From: Prunella strophiata
Lineage: Eukaryota > Chordata > Aves > Passeriformes > Prunellidae
Assembly: GCA_036583965.1 (NCBI GenBank)
Contig: JAZBQD010000021.1
Span: 20,241,620-20,305,619 of the forward strand
Direction: 5' to 3'
Length of the DNA: 64,000 nucleotides
The notes beneath the pieces were generated by a model. That model did no database searches. It saw nothing but the letters and a program-made list of their open reading frames with translations, and was not told where the DNA came from. Positions within the stretch are counted from its first letter, which is position 1, and every line of letters begins with the position of its first letter. Below, one piece after another: positions 34,211 through 64,000 of the stretch. The translations under genes and the position numbers were made by a program.

Positions 34211-34216
34211 TTTATT
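34211..34216 (-). terminator. SLC22A31: SLC22A31 poly(A) signal
   Basis: TTTATT on + is AATAAA on -, 140 bp after the stop at 34357. The two convergent genes leave only about 70 bp between their signals, so their 3' ends may overlap. Confidence 0.75.
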
Positions 34217-34356
34217 GGGGGCCGGCAGCACCCCCGGGGGGCTTCACCCCCGCCCAGGGCTCCCCCAGGGCGGGACCCGGCCCCAGCTCCCCGCCCCACG
34301 CGTCCTGAACCATCCCTGGGCGGGGGTCCCTGCTCAGCCCCCCGGCGGGGGCACGG

Positions 34357-37110
<2,754 letters not shown>

Positions 37111-37120
37111 CTGGCAGGGG

Positions 37121-39030
37121 ACTCCCCAGTCCCGGTTCGGACTCCCCAGTCCCGGTTCGGACTCCCCAGTCCCGGTTCGGACTCCCCAGTCCCGGTTCGG
37201 ACTCCCCAGTCCCGGTTCGGACTCCCCAGTCCCGGTTCGGACTCCCCAGTCCCGGTTCGGACTCCCCAGTCCCGGTTCGGACTCCCCAGTCCCGGTTCGG
37301 ACTCCCCAGTCCCGGTTCGGACTCCCCAGTCCCGGTTCGGACTCCCCAGTCCCGGTTCGGACTCCCCAGTCCCGGTTCGGACTCCCCAGTCCCGGTTCGG
37401 ACTCCCCAGTCCCGGTTCGGACTCCCCAGTCCCGGTTCGGACTCCCCAGTCCCGGTTCGGACTCCCCAGTCCCGGTTCGGACTCCCCAGTCCCGGTTCGG
37501 ACTCCCCAGTCCCGGTTCGGACTCCCCAGTCCCGGTTCGGACTCCCCAGTCCCGGTTCGGACTCCCCAGTCCCGGTTCGGACTCCCCAGTCCCGGTTCGG
37601 ACTCCCCAGTCCCGGTTCGGACTCCCCAGTCCCGGTTCGGACTCCCCAGTCCCGGTTCGGACTCCCCAGTCCCGGTTCGGACTCCCCAGTCCCGGTTCGG
37701 ACTCCCCAGTCCCGGTTCGGACTCCCCAGTCCCGGTTCGGACTCCCCAGTCCCGGTTCGGACTCCCCAGTCCCGGTTCGGACTCCCCAGTCCCGGTTCGG
37801 ACTCCCCAGTCCCGGTTCGGACTCCCCAGTCCCGGTTCGGACTCCCCAGTCCCGGTTCGGACTCCCCAGTCCCGGTTCGGACTCCCCAGTCCCGGTTCGG
37901 ACTCCCCAGTCCCGGTTCGGACTCCCCAGTCCCGGTTCGGACTCCCCAGTCCCGGTTCGGACTCCCCAGTCCCGGTTCGGACTCCCCAGTCCCGGTTCGG
38001 ACTCCCCAGTCCCGGTTCGGACTCCCCAGTCCCGGTTCGGACTCCCCAGTCCCGGTTCGGACTCCCCAGTCCCGGTTCGGACTCCCCAGTCCCGGTTCGG
38101 ACTCCCCAGTCCCGGTTCGGACTCCCCAGTCCCGGTTCGGACTCCCCAGTCCCGGTTCGGACTCCCCAGTCCCGGTTCGGACTCCCCAGTCCCGGTTCGG
38201 ACTCCCCAGTCCCGGTTCGGACTCCCCAGTCCCGGTTCGGACTCCCCAGTCCCGGTTCGGACTCCCCAGTCCCGGTTCGGACTCCCCAGTCCCGGTTCGG
38301 ACTCCCCAGTCCCGGTTCGGACTCCCCAGTCCCGGTTCGGACTCCCCAGTCCCGGTTCGGACTCCCCAGTCCCGGTTCGGACTCCCCAGTCCCGGTTCGG
38401 ACTCCCCAGTCCCGGTTCGGACTCCCCAGTCCCGGTTCGGACTCCCCAGTCCCGGTTCGGACTCCCCAGTCCCGGTTCGGACTCCCCAGTCCCGGTTCGG
38501 ACTCCCCAGTCCCGGTTCGGACTCCCCAGTCCCGGTTCGGACTCCCCAGTCCCGGTTCGGACTCCCCAGTCCCGGTTCGGACTCCCCAGTCCCGGTTCGG
38601 ACTCCCCAGTCCCGGTTCGGACTCCCCAGTCCCGGTTCGGACTCCCCAGTCCCGGTTCGGACTCCCCAGTCCCGGTTCGGACTCCCCAGTCCCGGTTCGG
38701 ACTCCCCAGTCCCGGTTCGGACTCCCCAGTCCCGGTTCGGACTCCCCAGTCCCGGTTCGGACTCCCCAGTCCCGGTTCGGACTCCCCAGTCCCGGTTCGG
38801 ACTCCCCAGTCCCGGTTCGGACTCCCCAGTCCCGGTTCGGACTCCCCAGTCCCGGTTCGGACTCCCCAGTCCCGGTTCGGACTCCCCAGTCCCGGTTCGG
38901 ACTCCCCAGTCCCGGTTCGGACTCCCCAGTCCCGGTTCGGACTCCCCAGTCCCGGTTCGGACCCCACGAGTCCCGGTTTGGACCCCCCAGCCCCGGTTCA
39001 CAAACCCCAGCCCCGGTCCCAATCCCCGGC
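37121..39030. repeat. 20-bp satellite-like array, 92 perfect copies plus decayed copies
   Basis: ACTCCCCAGTCCCGGTTCGG is repeated without a visible change from 37121 to 38960 (1840 bp, 92 copies), then decays over the next few units (accccacgagtcccggtttg, gaccccccagccccggttca). Since 20 is not a multiple of 3 and no stop occurs, all six frames are open with a 20-residue period, giving spurious proteins of 700-890 codons. The - strand carries GGG and GGGG in each unit. Confidence 0.98.
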
Positions 39031-40584
39031 CCCGGTTTGCTCCCCCCAACCCTGGACCTGGTTCCCACAGCCCGCTGCACCCCAGCCTGGTTTCCCCCCC
39101 CACCCCAAGCCCCCCAGTTTGGTTCTCCATTCCCCATTCCCCCCATCTCAACCCAGCTTGTCCCCCAGCCCCGGTTCCCCACCTCCACCCCAGCTCAGCC
39201 CCCCTCTCCATGGTGCTCCAGACCCCTCTCAGGACTGGGGGACCCCCCGGCCCAGCTGGTGTTGGGGGTCCTGGGGTGCAGCCGGGGGATCCAAGACCCA
39301 TCTGTGAACACCCACAAATGCACCCAGGTGCCCCCAAAGCTCAGAGGGGCCAGTGGAATCTGTGACACCCCCTCTGGGAAGGGAACGTGTTGGCACCCAG
39401 CACCACGTGAGCCCGTGGGAAGAGCCAACAGAGCAGCCAAACTGCAAACAGGCTTTATTTCCCTCTTCCTTCTAAAATTTACTCACAAATGTGATTTCTG
39501 GGGGCAGCAGCATCACCCGGGTGCTCAGCTTCAGACCTGCAATGGTGGAAAAACTCCATCTGCAAAATCACATTGAAAATCACACTGAAAAATCACACCT
39601 GCAAACCCACATTGAAAGATCACACTAAAAAATTCCATCTGCATTTTTTTGCCTCCCTCTGAGGGATCCACACCCCCACACACATCTGGGAGTTACAGCA
39701 CTGGGAGGAAAACTGACCCTGGAGACTCCCAAGGTCACCAGCACCGTGATGAGCCCATGGGACTTTCCAGCTTTACATGCTCATAAAAGGCCTCTCTGTG
39801 ACTACAAATTTATGGCTGTTTAACAAAATAAAGACCAGGGATGGAAATTAATCCAAGAACAAATGTTACCTGTGACTGCTTTCCTGAGGCCCCTGACACA
39901 GGAGCAGCCCCTGGTCCCAGCGTTGGCTCCAGTGCCCCATCACACTCATCCCACAGCCCAGGAAAAGGGTGGGGGGAAAAACCCTTCTGGCTGCAGCTGG
40001 GACATGGCACTGCCCATCCTGCTGTGGCTGTGTGAGCCCCAGTCCTGGTGCCAGCAGTGCCAGGGCAGGGGCTGAGGGCTGGGCAGGGGACAGTGGGACC
40101 CCCCTGGCTCTTCTGGACCTGCTGTAATACATTGGAGTGAAATCCTCCAGGATCCCCCTGCCCTGACTGTGGAAATTTCCTCCAGTGGCTGCAAAGCTGG
40201 TGGCAGTGAGGGAGGAGCTGGGGGCTGAATCCAGGGGTCCCCAACAGAGAAAGTTGGAGAACCCAGAGCTGGCAGTGGGGGTCCATGGGGGCCACCTCTC
40301 ACTCCTGCCTGGGGCTGGCAGCTGCAGCCATCAGGAAAGGCTGGGCAGCCAGGAGGAAGGAAGGCACAGAGGTCCTGGAAAGGCACAGGGATCTGCCTCC
40401 AGCTGCATCCCTGAGCTGGTAAGGACTGAGTTTGCCTGGATCCACCCATCCCTGTCCAAACTCTGCAACCCCAGAACAGCCTCTCCGGGGGTAGCAAATT
40501 CACCAACAGAGGGGGTGATCCACTCCTGGAGGGTTCCAATCCCACTGCACACAGAGAGCCATGGAAATGAGAGAATGATGTTTA
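39031..40584. other. Gene-poor stretch between SLC22A31 and ANKRD11
   Basis: No exon was recognised. There is decayed array sequence at the left. Poly(A)-like motifs occur at 39827-39832 (AATAAA, +) and near 39456 (TTTATT), with no gene to attach them to. A 5' exon of SLC22A31 would be expected here, but I found no hydrophobic TM1-like frame on the - strand. Confidence 0.5.
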
Positions 40585-40700
40585 AAATCACAGAATAGTT
40601 TGGGTTGAAAGGGACCTTAAAGCTCATCTTGTTCCATCCCCTGCCATGGGCAGCTGATCCGGGCAACTTCTTCCTTGACAGGGAAACTGCTGCCCAGGGT
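40585..40700 (-). repeat. CR1 LINE 3' end fragment
   Basis: aatcacagaatagtttgggt followed by gggaccttaaagctcatctt; it lies just past the 3' end of ANKRD11. Confidence 0.85.
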
Positions 40701-40731
40701 GAACTATAAATACAAAGATAATTTTAATTAA

Positions 40732-41778
40732 TTTATTTATTTCTTTACACATAACTGAAAGTGATGTTACAGTACATAAGTTATTTACAACTGTGCAGTA
40801 ATGTGTTGCAAAATAAATTATCTAGAAGGCAGCAAAAGTACATTGTTAATGTATATAAAAACTGTACAGCATTTATGGGATACAATTTTTCTTTATATGA
40901 GTATTGGCTCTGTAGTGTTTTCAAGTTATGTTCTCAGAAAGAGAAACGAAATGCCCAAGATTAAAGGAAAAAAATATATAAACCACGTGGATTTTACTCC
41001 ATTAAAAACACAGTTGGCAAAGTCCTTTCTCTGCGTCGCCGTCTCCCCGGCCGTGCCGCCCCGGCGGCTCCTCTGCCCGTGCCCGGCGGCTGCTGCGGGG
41101 CCGCCGGCACCTCCCGGAGCTGTCCCTGCTCCGGAGCCGCCGCTGCCCACCTTGGACACTGTCCTTTTGTTTCTAATTGTTGTTTTTCTTCTTTTTTTTT
41201 TTTTTTTGTGATTTTTTTTTTGTAGCATTTTTTTAGTTTTTTTTTTTTTTTTAGACATACCCATGATGGAACGAGAAACTCAAAACACCCCCCCCTCCCC
41301 CCATGGTTTCCTACTGCAGCTTCTCCGAGAGGAGATCCGCGCCCGGTGGAAAACAGAGAGCTGGAAATCACGGTGTTCACAAGTACATGGTTCACGTGGT
41401 TGCTGGCCCCGCTCAGCAGCTTCTGCAACACACACACGGTGTCCTTGGCCTCGTCCCTCCGCGCCTCGGCCAGTCCCGGGGCCGCTGAGCGCCCGCTGCC
41501 CGCGCTGCCCGGAGCCTCCCCGCCGCGGGCGCCGGCGGGAAGGAGCTGCGCCCGGCCCGCTGCTCCGCGGAGCCGCGTCAGTCCGGAAGCGAGGGACACG
41601 TCGTGAAGAAAGTGCAATTATTTTTCTTATTGTTTTGTTTTCTGCCGATAGCTGCTTCCTCCTCCTCTGACCAGGGATTCATCAGCAAGCGGTTAAGGGT
41701 GAATGTGAGCTCGACCGCCCGACCTCGGAGCGCTCCCGTCCTTGCCAGTGTTCAGAGATGTCTCCTGGGTTGGAACTG
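40732..41778 (-). other. ANKRD11: ANKRD11 3' UTR
   Basis: About 1 kb from the stop codon to two overlapping AATAAA signals on - (TTTATT at 40732-40737 and 40736-40741). It contains A-rich runs on the sense strand (T runs at 41192-41252 on +) and a compact CpG-rich patch at about 41028-41160 and 41440-41600. The AT-rich distal part looks like conserved 3' UTR. Confidence 0.7.
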
Positions 41779-56872
<15,094 letters not shown>

Positions 56873-57282
56873 TCAGACTGACACCAGCACAGCATGGACC
56901 AAGCTGGAGGCACTGAACAGCCTCAACAAGGAGAGCTGAAAGATACAGGCTGACAGCTCAGAAATGTGGCCATCACACCCATCTCATCGTCATCGTCACT
57001 ATCAAAGCAAGGAGGCTGCAGCCAAACAGGTGTGAGGAGCACCAGGCTGGTCCTCTCCTCCCAAAGTGGCTGCTCCCACCTGGCCCAGAACACCCACCTG
57101 CCCTCAGGTCTTCTGCAACCCTCTAAAAAAACAAACACGAGGGGAGGGGAGAAAAAAACCCCAGAAGTGCCTGGCTTGTCATCCCAGATTCAGCCTGATA
57201 CTTGCTCTCCTAAATCATCTAGCTGCAAAGGCAGCTCCTGCTGAGAGACCAAGAGCAACCACCCCCAAACCAAGTCACACAA

Positions 57283-57460
57283 CCATGGAATGGCTGGGTG
57301 GGAAGGAACCTTGAAGCCCATCCAGTCCCACTCCCATGGGCAGGGACACTTTATACTGCCCAGGTTGCTCCAAGCCCTGTCCCACCTGGCCTTGGACACT
57401 TCCAGGGATGAGGCAGCTCAGCTTCTCTGGGCAATCTGAAGGTGCCTCAGTACCCTCACC
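57283..57460 (-). repeat. CR1 LINE 3' end
   Basis: aaccatggaatggctgggtg through cttggacacttccagggatg. Confidence 0.8.
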
Positions 57461-57954
57461 ATACTAAGAAGCAACAATCCTGCAGCCTCTCCCCAGCTCT
57501 GCTCAGCCCCCTCTGTCACGCTCGCTGTGGGTCACGGGCACGTGGCCAGCTGGGACTGAGCCTCTGGTACCTCCACACAAAGTCCAGTGCCTCAGCTGGA
57601 ACCACCAATGGACAGAGTCACACACGGCCACCAGACTGTGCACCACAGCACAGGTTTCTTCCCTCACCCCCCAAACTGCAGCTGAGGAAAGGTCTCTGGC
57701 AGAGGAGGGCAGCAGCGGCTGGGGATGTTCCGCTCCTGCCGCTCGCAGCTCCGCGGCTGAGGCACAGCCAGCTCCAGAAACCTTTTCTGGGCACAGTGCA
57801 CAGAGCTGCCAACCTCTGCTGCTCAGGGCCCACCTGGAGCAGGTGATTTCCACCCACCCCTGCTCCTGGGATCCTGTACACTTAAGAAATAATGACTGTT
57901 CCAGGGAACCTCTCAACCAGAGAGCTCGGCCACCCCTCTTCATAACCCTCTGCT

Positions 57955-58116
57955 AATTGCCCAGAGAAGCTGTGTTTGCCCCATCCCTGGAAGTGTCCAA
58001 GGCCAGGTTGAACAGGGCTTGGAGCCTGCAGAAGGTGTCCCTGCCCATGGCAGGAGTGGGATGAGATCAGTCTTAAGGTCCTTCCCAACTCCAAACCATT
58101 CCATAATTCTATGAAA
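57955..58116 (+). repeat. CR1 LINE 3' end
   Basis: attgcccagagaagctgtgt through taaggtccttcccaactcca and a terminal ataattctatg. Confidence 0.85.
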
Positions 58117-58834
58117 TGCAAGACTTGGAAACATGTCTGCATTGAAGGCGAATCCCAGTCCACTCTGAAACCACATTTTGGTCATCCTGGCAGCTGTAAC
58201 AGAGCTGGAAGATGAAATCAGATCCTAGGACAGTTTTTTAATGGCTTAAAATAAAATTAAATCCAGTGTGCTTACGGGAAGACAACTTTGCCAGGGTGGC
58301 TCCAGGAGCCGTGCTGCTGCACTGTGTGTCCTGCCAAGGGACACAGGGACACCTGATCCATGTGTGCAGCACCTCTCTGCTCCTCCTGAGACTCTCCAAG
58401 CTGCTTAAACCCTGCTCAGCCAGGCCTGGCTTCCCCCAGCCTTGGCCACATGCAGCCATGCCCCAAAGCCAGGCATGAAGACGCTTGAGGGGTCACATCT
58501 TGGCTGGTGGCACCAAGCAGAGTCCCTGAAGTACACGATGCCCAGGGCTGCTCCGCACGTACGGAGCCACAATTAGAATGGGAACATTTTCATTAATATC
58601 TCTTGGCTGCTGCAGGTTGTCAGCACGAGCCTGGGATTTGCAAAAATTGATTATCAAGTTCAACCGAAACCCCCCTAAACTCCTATTCATTCTGCAGTTG
58701 CAGAAATTTCCTCCTCCACAGAACATTTAACATTACAAAGCATGTGATCAACAAGATAAAAATAAATTGGAAAGCGGCTGCCGCGCTCTCGCTCGCTATG
58801 GGGAGGCAGCCGAGGACTCGGGCTCGTGCTTCCT

Positions 58835-58998
58835 GGTGGGAAGGGCTCAAGGCCAGCTGGATGGGACCTGGAGCAACCTGGTGTGACACCCTACCCTAAA
58901 GGTCCAGTGGAAGATGCATCTGCCCATGGCAGGGGGTGGAGATGAGCTTTAAGCTCCCTTCCAACCCAAACCATCCCACAATTCTGTGATTCTATGGC
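58835..58998 (+). repeat. CR1 LINE 3' end
   Basis: gctggatgggacctggagca through ctcccttccaacccaaacca and the terminal attctgtgattctatgg. Confidence 0.85.
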
Positions 58999-61900
58999 TC
59001 CAGTGCTGGCACCCCGGCGTGGGTAGCGTGGCAGCCCCCGGCTCCCTGCATGGCACAATCCTCAGGCAATGTGGAGGGACCACATAAGCAAGATCCTTAA
59101 CTGGGTCTGAAACCTAAGCAGAGGATGGAGACAAAGCTGCTCCCATCATCCACTTCCCATCCTGAGCCTCGGCAGGGTGAGAGCCCTGCCTGGCACTGAG
59201 CTGGCTCTCCCAGCCCTGGCTGGTCCCAGGCTCACAGAGCTGCACGTGTGTTATTTCAGCCCAGAGGATTTTACTCAGAATCAGATTTGCAGCAGATTTA
59301 AAGGTGTCCCTGCACAGAGATCTCAGCTCGCCGGCTCCTGTGCCTCCAAATAACTGCTGCCTCTGGAATATCTTGCAGAAACACAGAGCGACTGGAGAGA
59401 AACTCTCCAAGTGTTACCCACCTCGGCTGACAGAAAAAAAGCTTATTTGACACTAAAACCTTTAGCAAGCACAACCCCAGAGACACGGGGGGTGTGCAGG
59501 CAGGGAGCCCTCAGTGCCAGCAGTGGCAGTGGCTGGGCTGTGCACACAGATCCCAGGGGGAGGAAGACCATGGCAGCCCACGGATGCTCCATGAGCCCGG
59601 GATGAGCCACACCTCCATGCAGCTATTTTTAAAGCAGCTTGTTTGCTGCTTGCTTCAGCCCTTCTGCAAACCTCCCGAGCATCAGCCCTGGTTTAATTCG
59701 GGGATCCTGCTCGGCTCGTCCCTCGCGCTGACGCCAGCAGGAACCGCGTGCGCAGGCTTAAAGGGGAAAGCAGGAGCTGAGCTGGGAACTGCTCCTGCCT
59801 TTCATCACACGGAGCCAGAGAGGCTGCAAAGGCTGAGCAGGAGCAGACTCCCAGGACAAAGGGGTTTGAGCATCAGCTTGAGGGTGGTTCTCATGCCCAC
59901 AAGAGACTCTGGGCAGTGCTGCAATGGGGAGCACAAATGCAGGGCTGCTGGAAGCGCCTCGGCAGCTCCATAGGGATCCCAGGGCAGACTGAGAGGGATT
60001 CTCACTGCTGGGCTGGCTCTGTGTGCAGACACAGGCTGAACCCAGCCCCAGCTGAAACAGAGAGGGGCAGGAGGGGAGCAGGGCAGCAATGGAAAACCTC
60101 TCAGAGGTTTCTCCAACGCACGGTGAGATGCTGGCAGGTCGTGGGGACGCCGGAGCCGCGCGGCTCCTCACTCCCCACGCAGGCAGCACACCCTGTAACG
60201 CAGAAAGCAGCTGCTCCCCCTGCTCGGCATGACAACACACGCACAGGAAGGTGGAACCCTGAGGAAAAATACCAGCTCCAAAGCAGCAGCTCGTGCCGAG
60301 CGCCGCGGCGCCGCACGGCCACACCGAGAGCCGCCCCAGCGGCGAGAGGGGCTTTGCAGGCACTGCCGAGCCGAGCGAGCACGACCAGGAGATCAATAGG
60401 AATAAATTAGAGCGGCACAGACAGCAACAGAGACTGCACTGCACCCCCGGGAGAGCAGGCGGGCTGCGCTCCCCCCAGCCCGGCCCAGCCTGCGTAACAG
60501 TGACTCATTCCTGCTGCAGAACTCGCAGGGCATTAAACGTTTCGGAGCATGTCGGCTCAAAGCAGGGCAGAGCAGGTCCAGCCCTGAGGATGCACTGCCA
60601 GGCTCACAGGGCACCTGCAATGTGGGCCTGTGACTCAGGAGTGAAGGGCTGACAGCAGCACGGTCCCACCAGCCAAGGCTCTTGGGTGCTCCAGAAGTGA
60701 AGGCTGAGGGGAAAGCTGGAGGTGGCAGAAGCAGCATGGAATGGGAAGCAGCACCATGGTACAGGTGGACAAACAAGGAGGGCAGCAGGACAGGCCAGAG
60801 CACATGGTGGTGAAGAGCTCAGTGAGGAGGGTGAGCAGGAGGCCCCTGGAATGCAGAGGAACACAGCTCAGGCTGGGGGGACACTCTGGCACCAGGAGGT
60901 CACGCTGCACACAACGGACATGGGGCACAGCCAGGAGCTGATCTGGTTTATCAACCTAGTGCCAAAAAGAACAAGAGGAAAAGCAAGATCTACCTTGACA
61001 GAAGGTGCCCTGAGCTGCTCCCATAGAGGGGGGAGCTCGTTCCCACCTGAAGGATGGAGGACCAGAGCCAGAGCCTCATCCCACACTGCTGGAAAGGATG
61101 GTAGGAGACCTTGGCTGTGAGTCAGGAGCAGAGAAAAGGTGCCAGCAGGAGGAACAAGCCCCTTTATAACCATGTCAGTGTGCAGCTGAGCCCACCATCC
61201 CCAGTGCTCAGCTAGGGCTCCCTGAGGATGAGGATCTGCAGGGCCCAACCCCACTGGCTGCAGTATTTTAAAATATAATTTGACTAGAGAGGTCTAATGC
61301 TGAGTGACAGCCTGTGGTCCAAATCCAGGGGTTCTCCCTACACTTGTGGGCCAGACCCCACAGCTCTGCCCTGATGTGTAAAAGCAGGCTCCTTCACAGA
61401 CTGGCCACTGGCTCCCAACAGGCTCTGAGAGGAACCTAGAGGCTTCATCACAAACAACAATCTCTATGTTAAAAGTGAGTTATTCAGAGCAAGATCAATT
61501 TTCAAGTCCAGACCGTTCATTTCCCACGAAATATAAAGAGCTGGAGGAGGGAGGACGGGGGAGGAAGGCTCTGGCCAGCCCTCCCCTCCCAGAGCTGGGG
61601 CCAGGACACTCTGCAGACAGCACTGATAAAAGCTCTTGTATTAAGGAAAAAGCCATCATTGATAGATTTTTGGTTCACAGAGACACAGCACACTGCAACC
61701 TCTCCCTCTGCATGTTAAGGAGGTGATGAGGGGGGAGGAGGGAGATTTATGGCAGCTCCCATCATAAAACGACCTGGTTTTCTGCGCAGCCCTTCCCAGA
61801 TGGCTGCTGCACACGGGGAGTTTCTCAGGGTGATCTGAAGGCTGGTGTGTGCCAGGCTCTCCACACTGTACCGGCATTATGGAGCCCAGCTAGGAAGGGA

Positions 61901-63617
61901 GAAGCTCTGACATTCACTCTCTCCCTGGTTGCTAGGTGAGAACAGTTTCTCACTATTTTAGTAAAAGGACTGAAATGACACGAGCAAAGAAAGCCGCGCT
62001 GCAGCGCAGCCCCTCGGAGCCCCCAGCTGCACACACCGGAGCGCAGCCAGGCACGGGGAACTGGCACAAACGCCACTGGGGGATGCAGATGCCTTTTTTA
62101 ATAAGGCAGCAATTTGCTTCTCACGGATTCCCTCGCCAGCCTTGCCGAGCTGGGACTAACGAGCCCGTTCCCATGCCGTGCCACTCCAAACACTCCAGTG
62201 TTAGGCAAGCAGCAGCCGGCTCCGGGAGAGGATGGTGTGGGTCAGCTGATTCATCAAGCATTTTCTAACCTACTAATTAGCGTCACGTAACAACCTCAGG
62301 GGATTACAGAAGGAGTTTGAAGCTCCAAGGCCAGCTCCTGCCAACCATATTCACACTGGCCCCCATCCACCACAGCACCTCCCTGGCTGGCCACGAGCCC
62401 CCAGAATCAGCCCTGGGCACCAGGAGAGCCCTCGGAGCCCAGGAAGGTTGATAGGCACAGGCCAGCTTGGAGAGCTGGCAGGGTTTCTCCCTCCCTTATT
62501 CCTCCAAGAGCATTCAGGGAATGAGATGGACACACAGGGAGAGAGATGGACAAAGAGGAAGGGACTGGAACACATAGGGAGGGATTTGGGCACCCAGGGA
62601 GGGAGGAGGACCGCCAGGAGAGCAGGGCCCCCAGCACTGCTGGGGACCACCAGCTTTGACCCAGCCTTGCTCAGGCATTCCCAGCTCCCAGGGAGAGCTG
62701 TCAGAGGCCAAAATTATCTCAGCGTGCTCCGAGATTTGTACTGAGCCCCAACTCTCCCTGCTGATGACTAAAGGCCTGGAAACCACAGCTGCACCTCAAG
62801 CCAAGGCACTCAAGTGACAGGGTGACATCCAGCTACGGAAACCATCCGCAGCAGGAGCAGCGGGCACACGGAATTCTGTGCACCTCCCAGCTGCTCCCCA
62901 GCAGCGTTCCCTGCCCCACTCTGCAGCCAGGGACCTGTTGGTGCAGCTCCATCCCGTCCCAGCCCCGGGCAGGTGGGGAGTGCCCGGCCCCACGCCGGCA
63001 GCCTGGTGCCGTTGAGTCAGCCGTGACTCAGCCGTGGCTCAGCGCCGCAGCCACGGCACCGCTGCGCCAGCCGCCCGTGCCCACCTCTCCTGCCAGGTGC
63101 CTTCCCAGCAGGACTGTTCCCTTCTCCCTGCTGCTCGCTCTCTGCGTGTTTGTTAATACCACAATTATCCAGTGCTGCTGGGGTGGAAGCCCCCTCCCGG
63201 CGCGGCACACGGCCGGGGAGCCGCGGGCGGCCTTGCGCGCTGCTGGAGCTGCTGGGAGGAAAGCTGGCTGTGCTCGTCTGGCGGCTGCCAGGCAGCACGT
63301 AGGCTCTGGGCAGCGCCTGTGGATGTGGGGAGATGCCACATGAGGGAAGGAGAAGGAAGGAGGAGAAATCCGAGGCACAGAGATGCTGCTCCCACAGTGC
63401 TGGAGCTGTAACATGCACAGTCTGGAGGCTCACGGCTCGATGCCATTTTTTTTTTTCCTAAAGACAGTTTATTTAGTTAACTCTGAGGAACCCGAGAGCC
63501 AGAATTGTTGCTCTAGAAACCATTTTGAGAAAGATTATTTTAAAAGATTTAGCTCTGAACCAACTGTACCCAAACCATGGTCTCAGCACAGTGCTGGCCA
63601 GTAGTACCTCTGGGAAA

Positions 63618-63850
63618 CCACAGAATCTGGAATGGTTTAGGTGGGAAGGGACTTAAAGCTCATCTTGTCCCATCCCCTGCCATGGTGGGGGACATCTTCC
63701 ACTATCCCAGGGTGCTCCAAACCTTGTCCAACCTGGCGCTGGACACATCCAGGGATGGGGCAGCCACAGCTTCCCTGGGCACCCTGTGCCAGGGCCTGCC
63801 CACCCTCACAGGGAGGAATTCCTTCCCAGTATCCCATCTACACCCCAACC
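63618..63850 (-). repeat. CR1 LINE 3' end
   Basis: aaccacagaatctggaatgg through ctgtgccagggcctgcccac to agtatcccatctac. Confidence 0.85.
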
Positions 63851-64000
63851 ATCCTGCAGCACCAGCTGCTGCCCCACACCTGCCTGGGCAGGTTGTGCTG
63901 CCCTTCCACAGGAGACAAACCCACCTCTGATGTTTCTCCCCCCAGATATGGAGCACCTACGTCAAGGCTGAGCCAGAGCCATGCGGGAAAAAAGCAACAC

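Noticed and set aside
37121..38960. Resemblance to a CRISPR array
   Set aside because: Units are directly abutting with no spacers, and the context is a vertebrate chromosome without cas genes.

Overview
This is nuclear DNA from a bird, probably a passerine. CR1 LINE 3' ends occur every few kb on both strands, coding exons are split by GT-AG introns, and gene order is ACSF3 (+) - CDH15 (+) - SLC22A31 (-) - ANKRD11 (-), the arrangement of human 16q24.3. I found no prokaryotic operon, CRISPR array, tRNA or rRNA. Long open frames in the repeat arrays are artefacts of repeat periodicity.

Region 1, 1-21.5 kb: the last four coding exons of ACSF3, the mitochondrial malonyl-CoA/methylmalonyl-CoA synthetase, with one intron of 15.7 kb. 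A block of about 950 bp carrying two ACSF3 exons occurs twice, at 16712-17665 and 18663-19614. The copies are separated by a 500-N gap and about 500 bp of unrelated AT-rich DNA. The second copy has a nonsense change in its first exon, so false assembly duplication is the leading explanation.

Region 2, 21.5-34.2 kb: intergenic DNA, a GC-rich promoter, and CDH15 (M-cadherin). A 14-bp palindromic double E-box and a MEF2/TATA-like motif sit just upstream of the CDH15 ATG. The gene shows three net +1 frameshifts. One or more exons, encoding the end of EC5 and most of the membrane helix, are absent where a 3.1-kb GTCCC-type minisatellite lies.

Region 3, 34.2-39.1 kb: SLC22A31, an orphan SLC22/MFS transporter, converges on CDH15 with poly(A) signals about 70 bp apart. 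Its first recognisable exon abuts 92 perfect copies of a 20-bp repeat, and the exon for TM1 was not found.

Region 4, 39.1-64 kb: the 3' UTR and nine coding exons of ANKRD11, a chromatin co-regulator, including its 6.7-kb exon. That exon has two further net +1 frameshifts. The 5' exons lie beyond the right edge, and 56.5-64 kb is intronic.

No new biological system is evident. The points most worth pursuing are the two repeat arrays at a missing or unclear exon (CDH15, SLC22A31), the ACSF3 partial duplication with its foreign-looking junction, the muscle-type CDH15 promoter motifs, and AT-rich islands that look like conserved non-coding elements.
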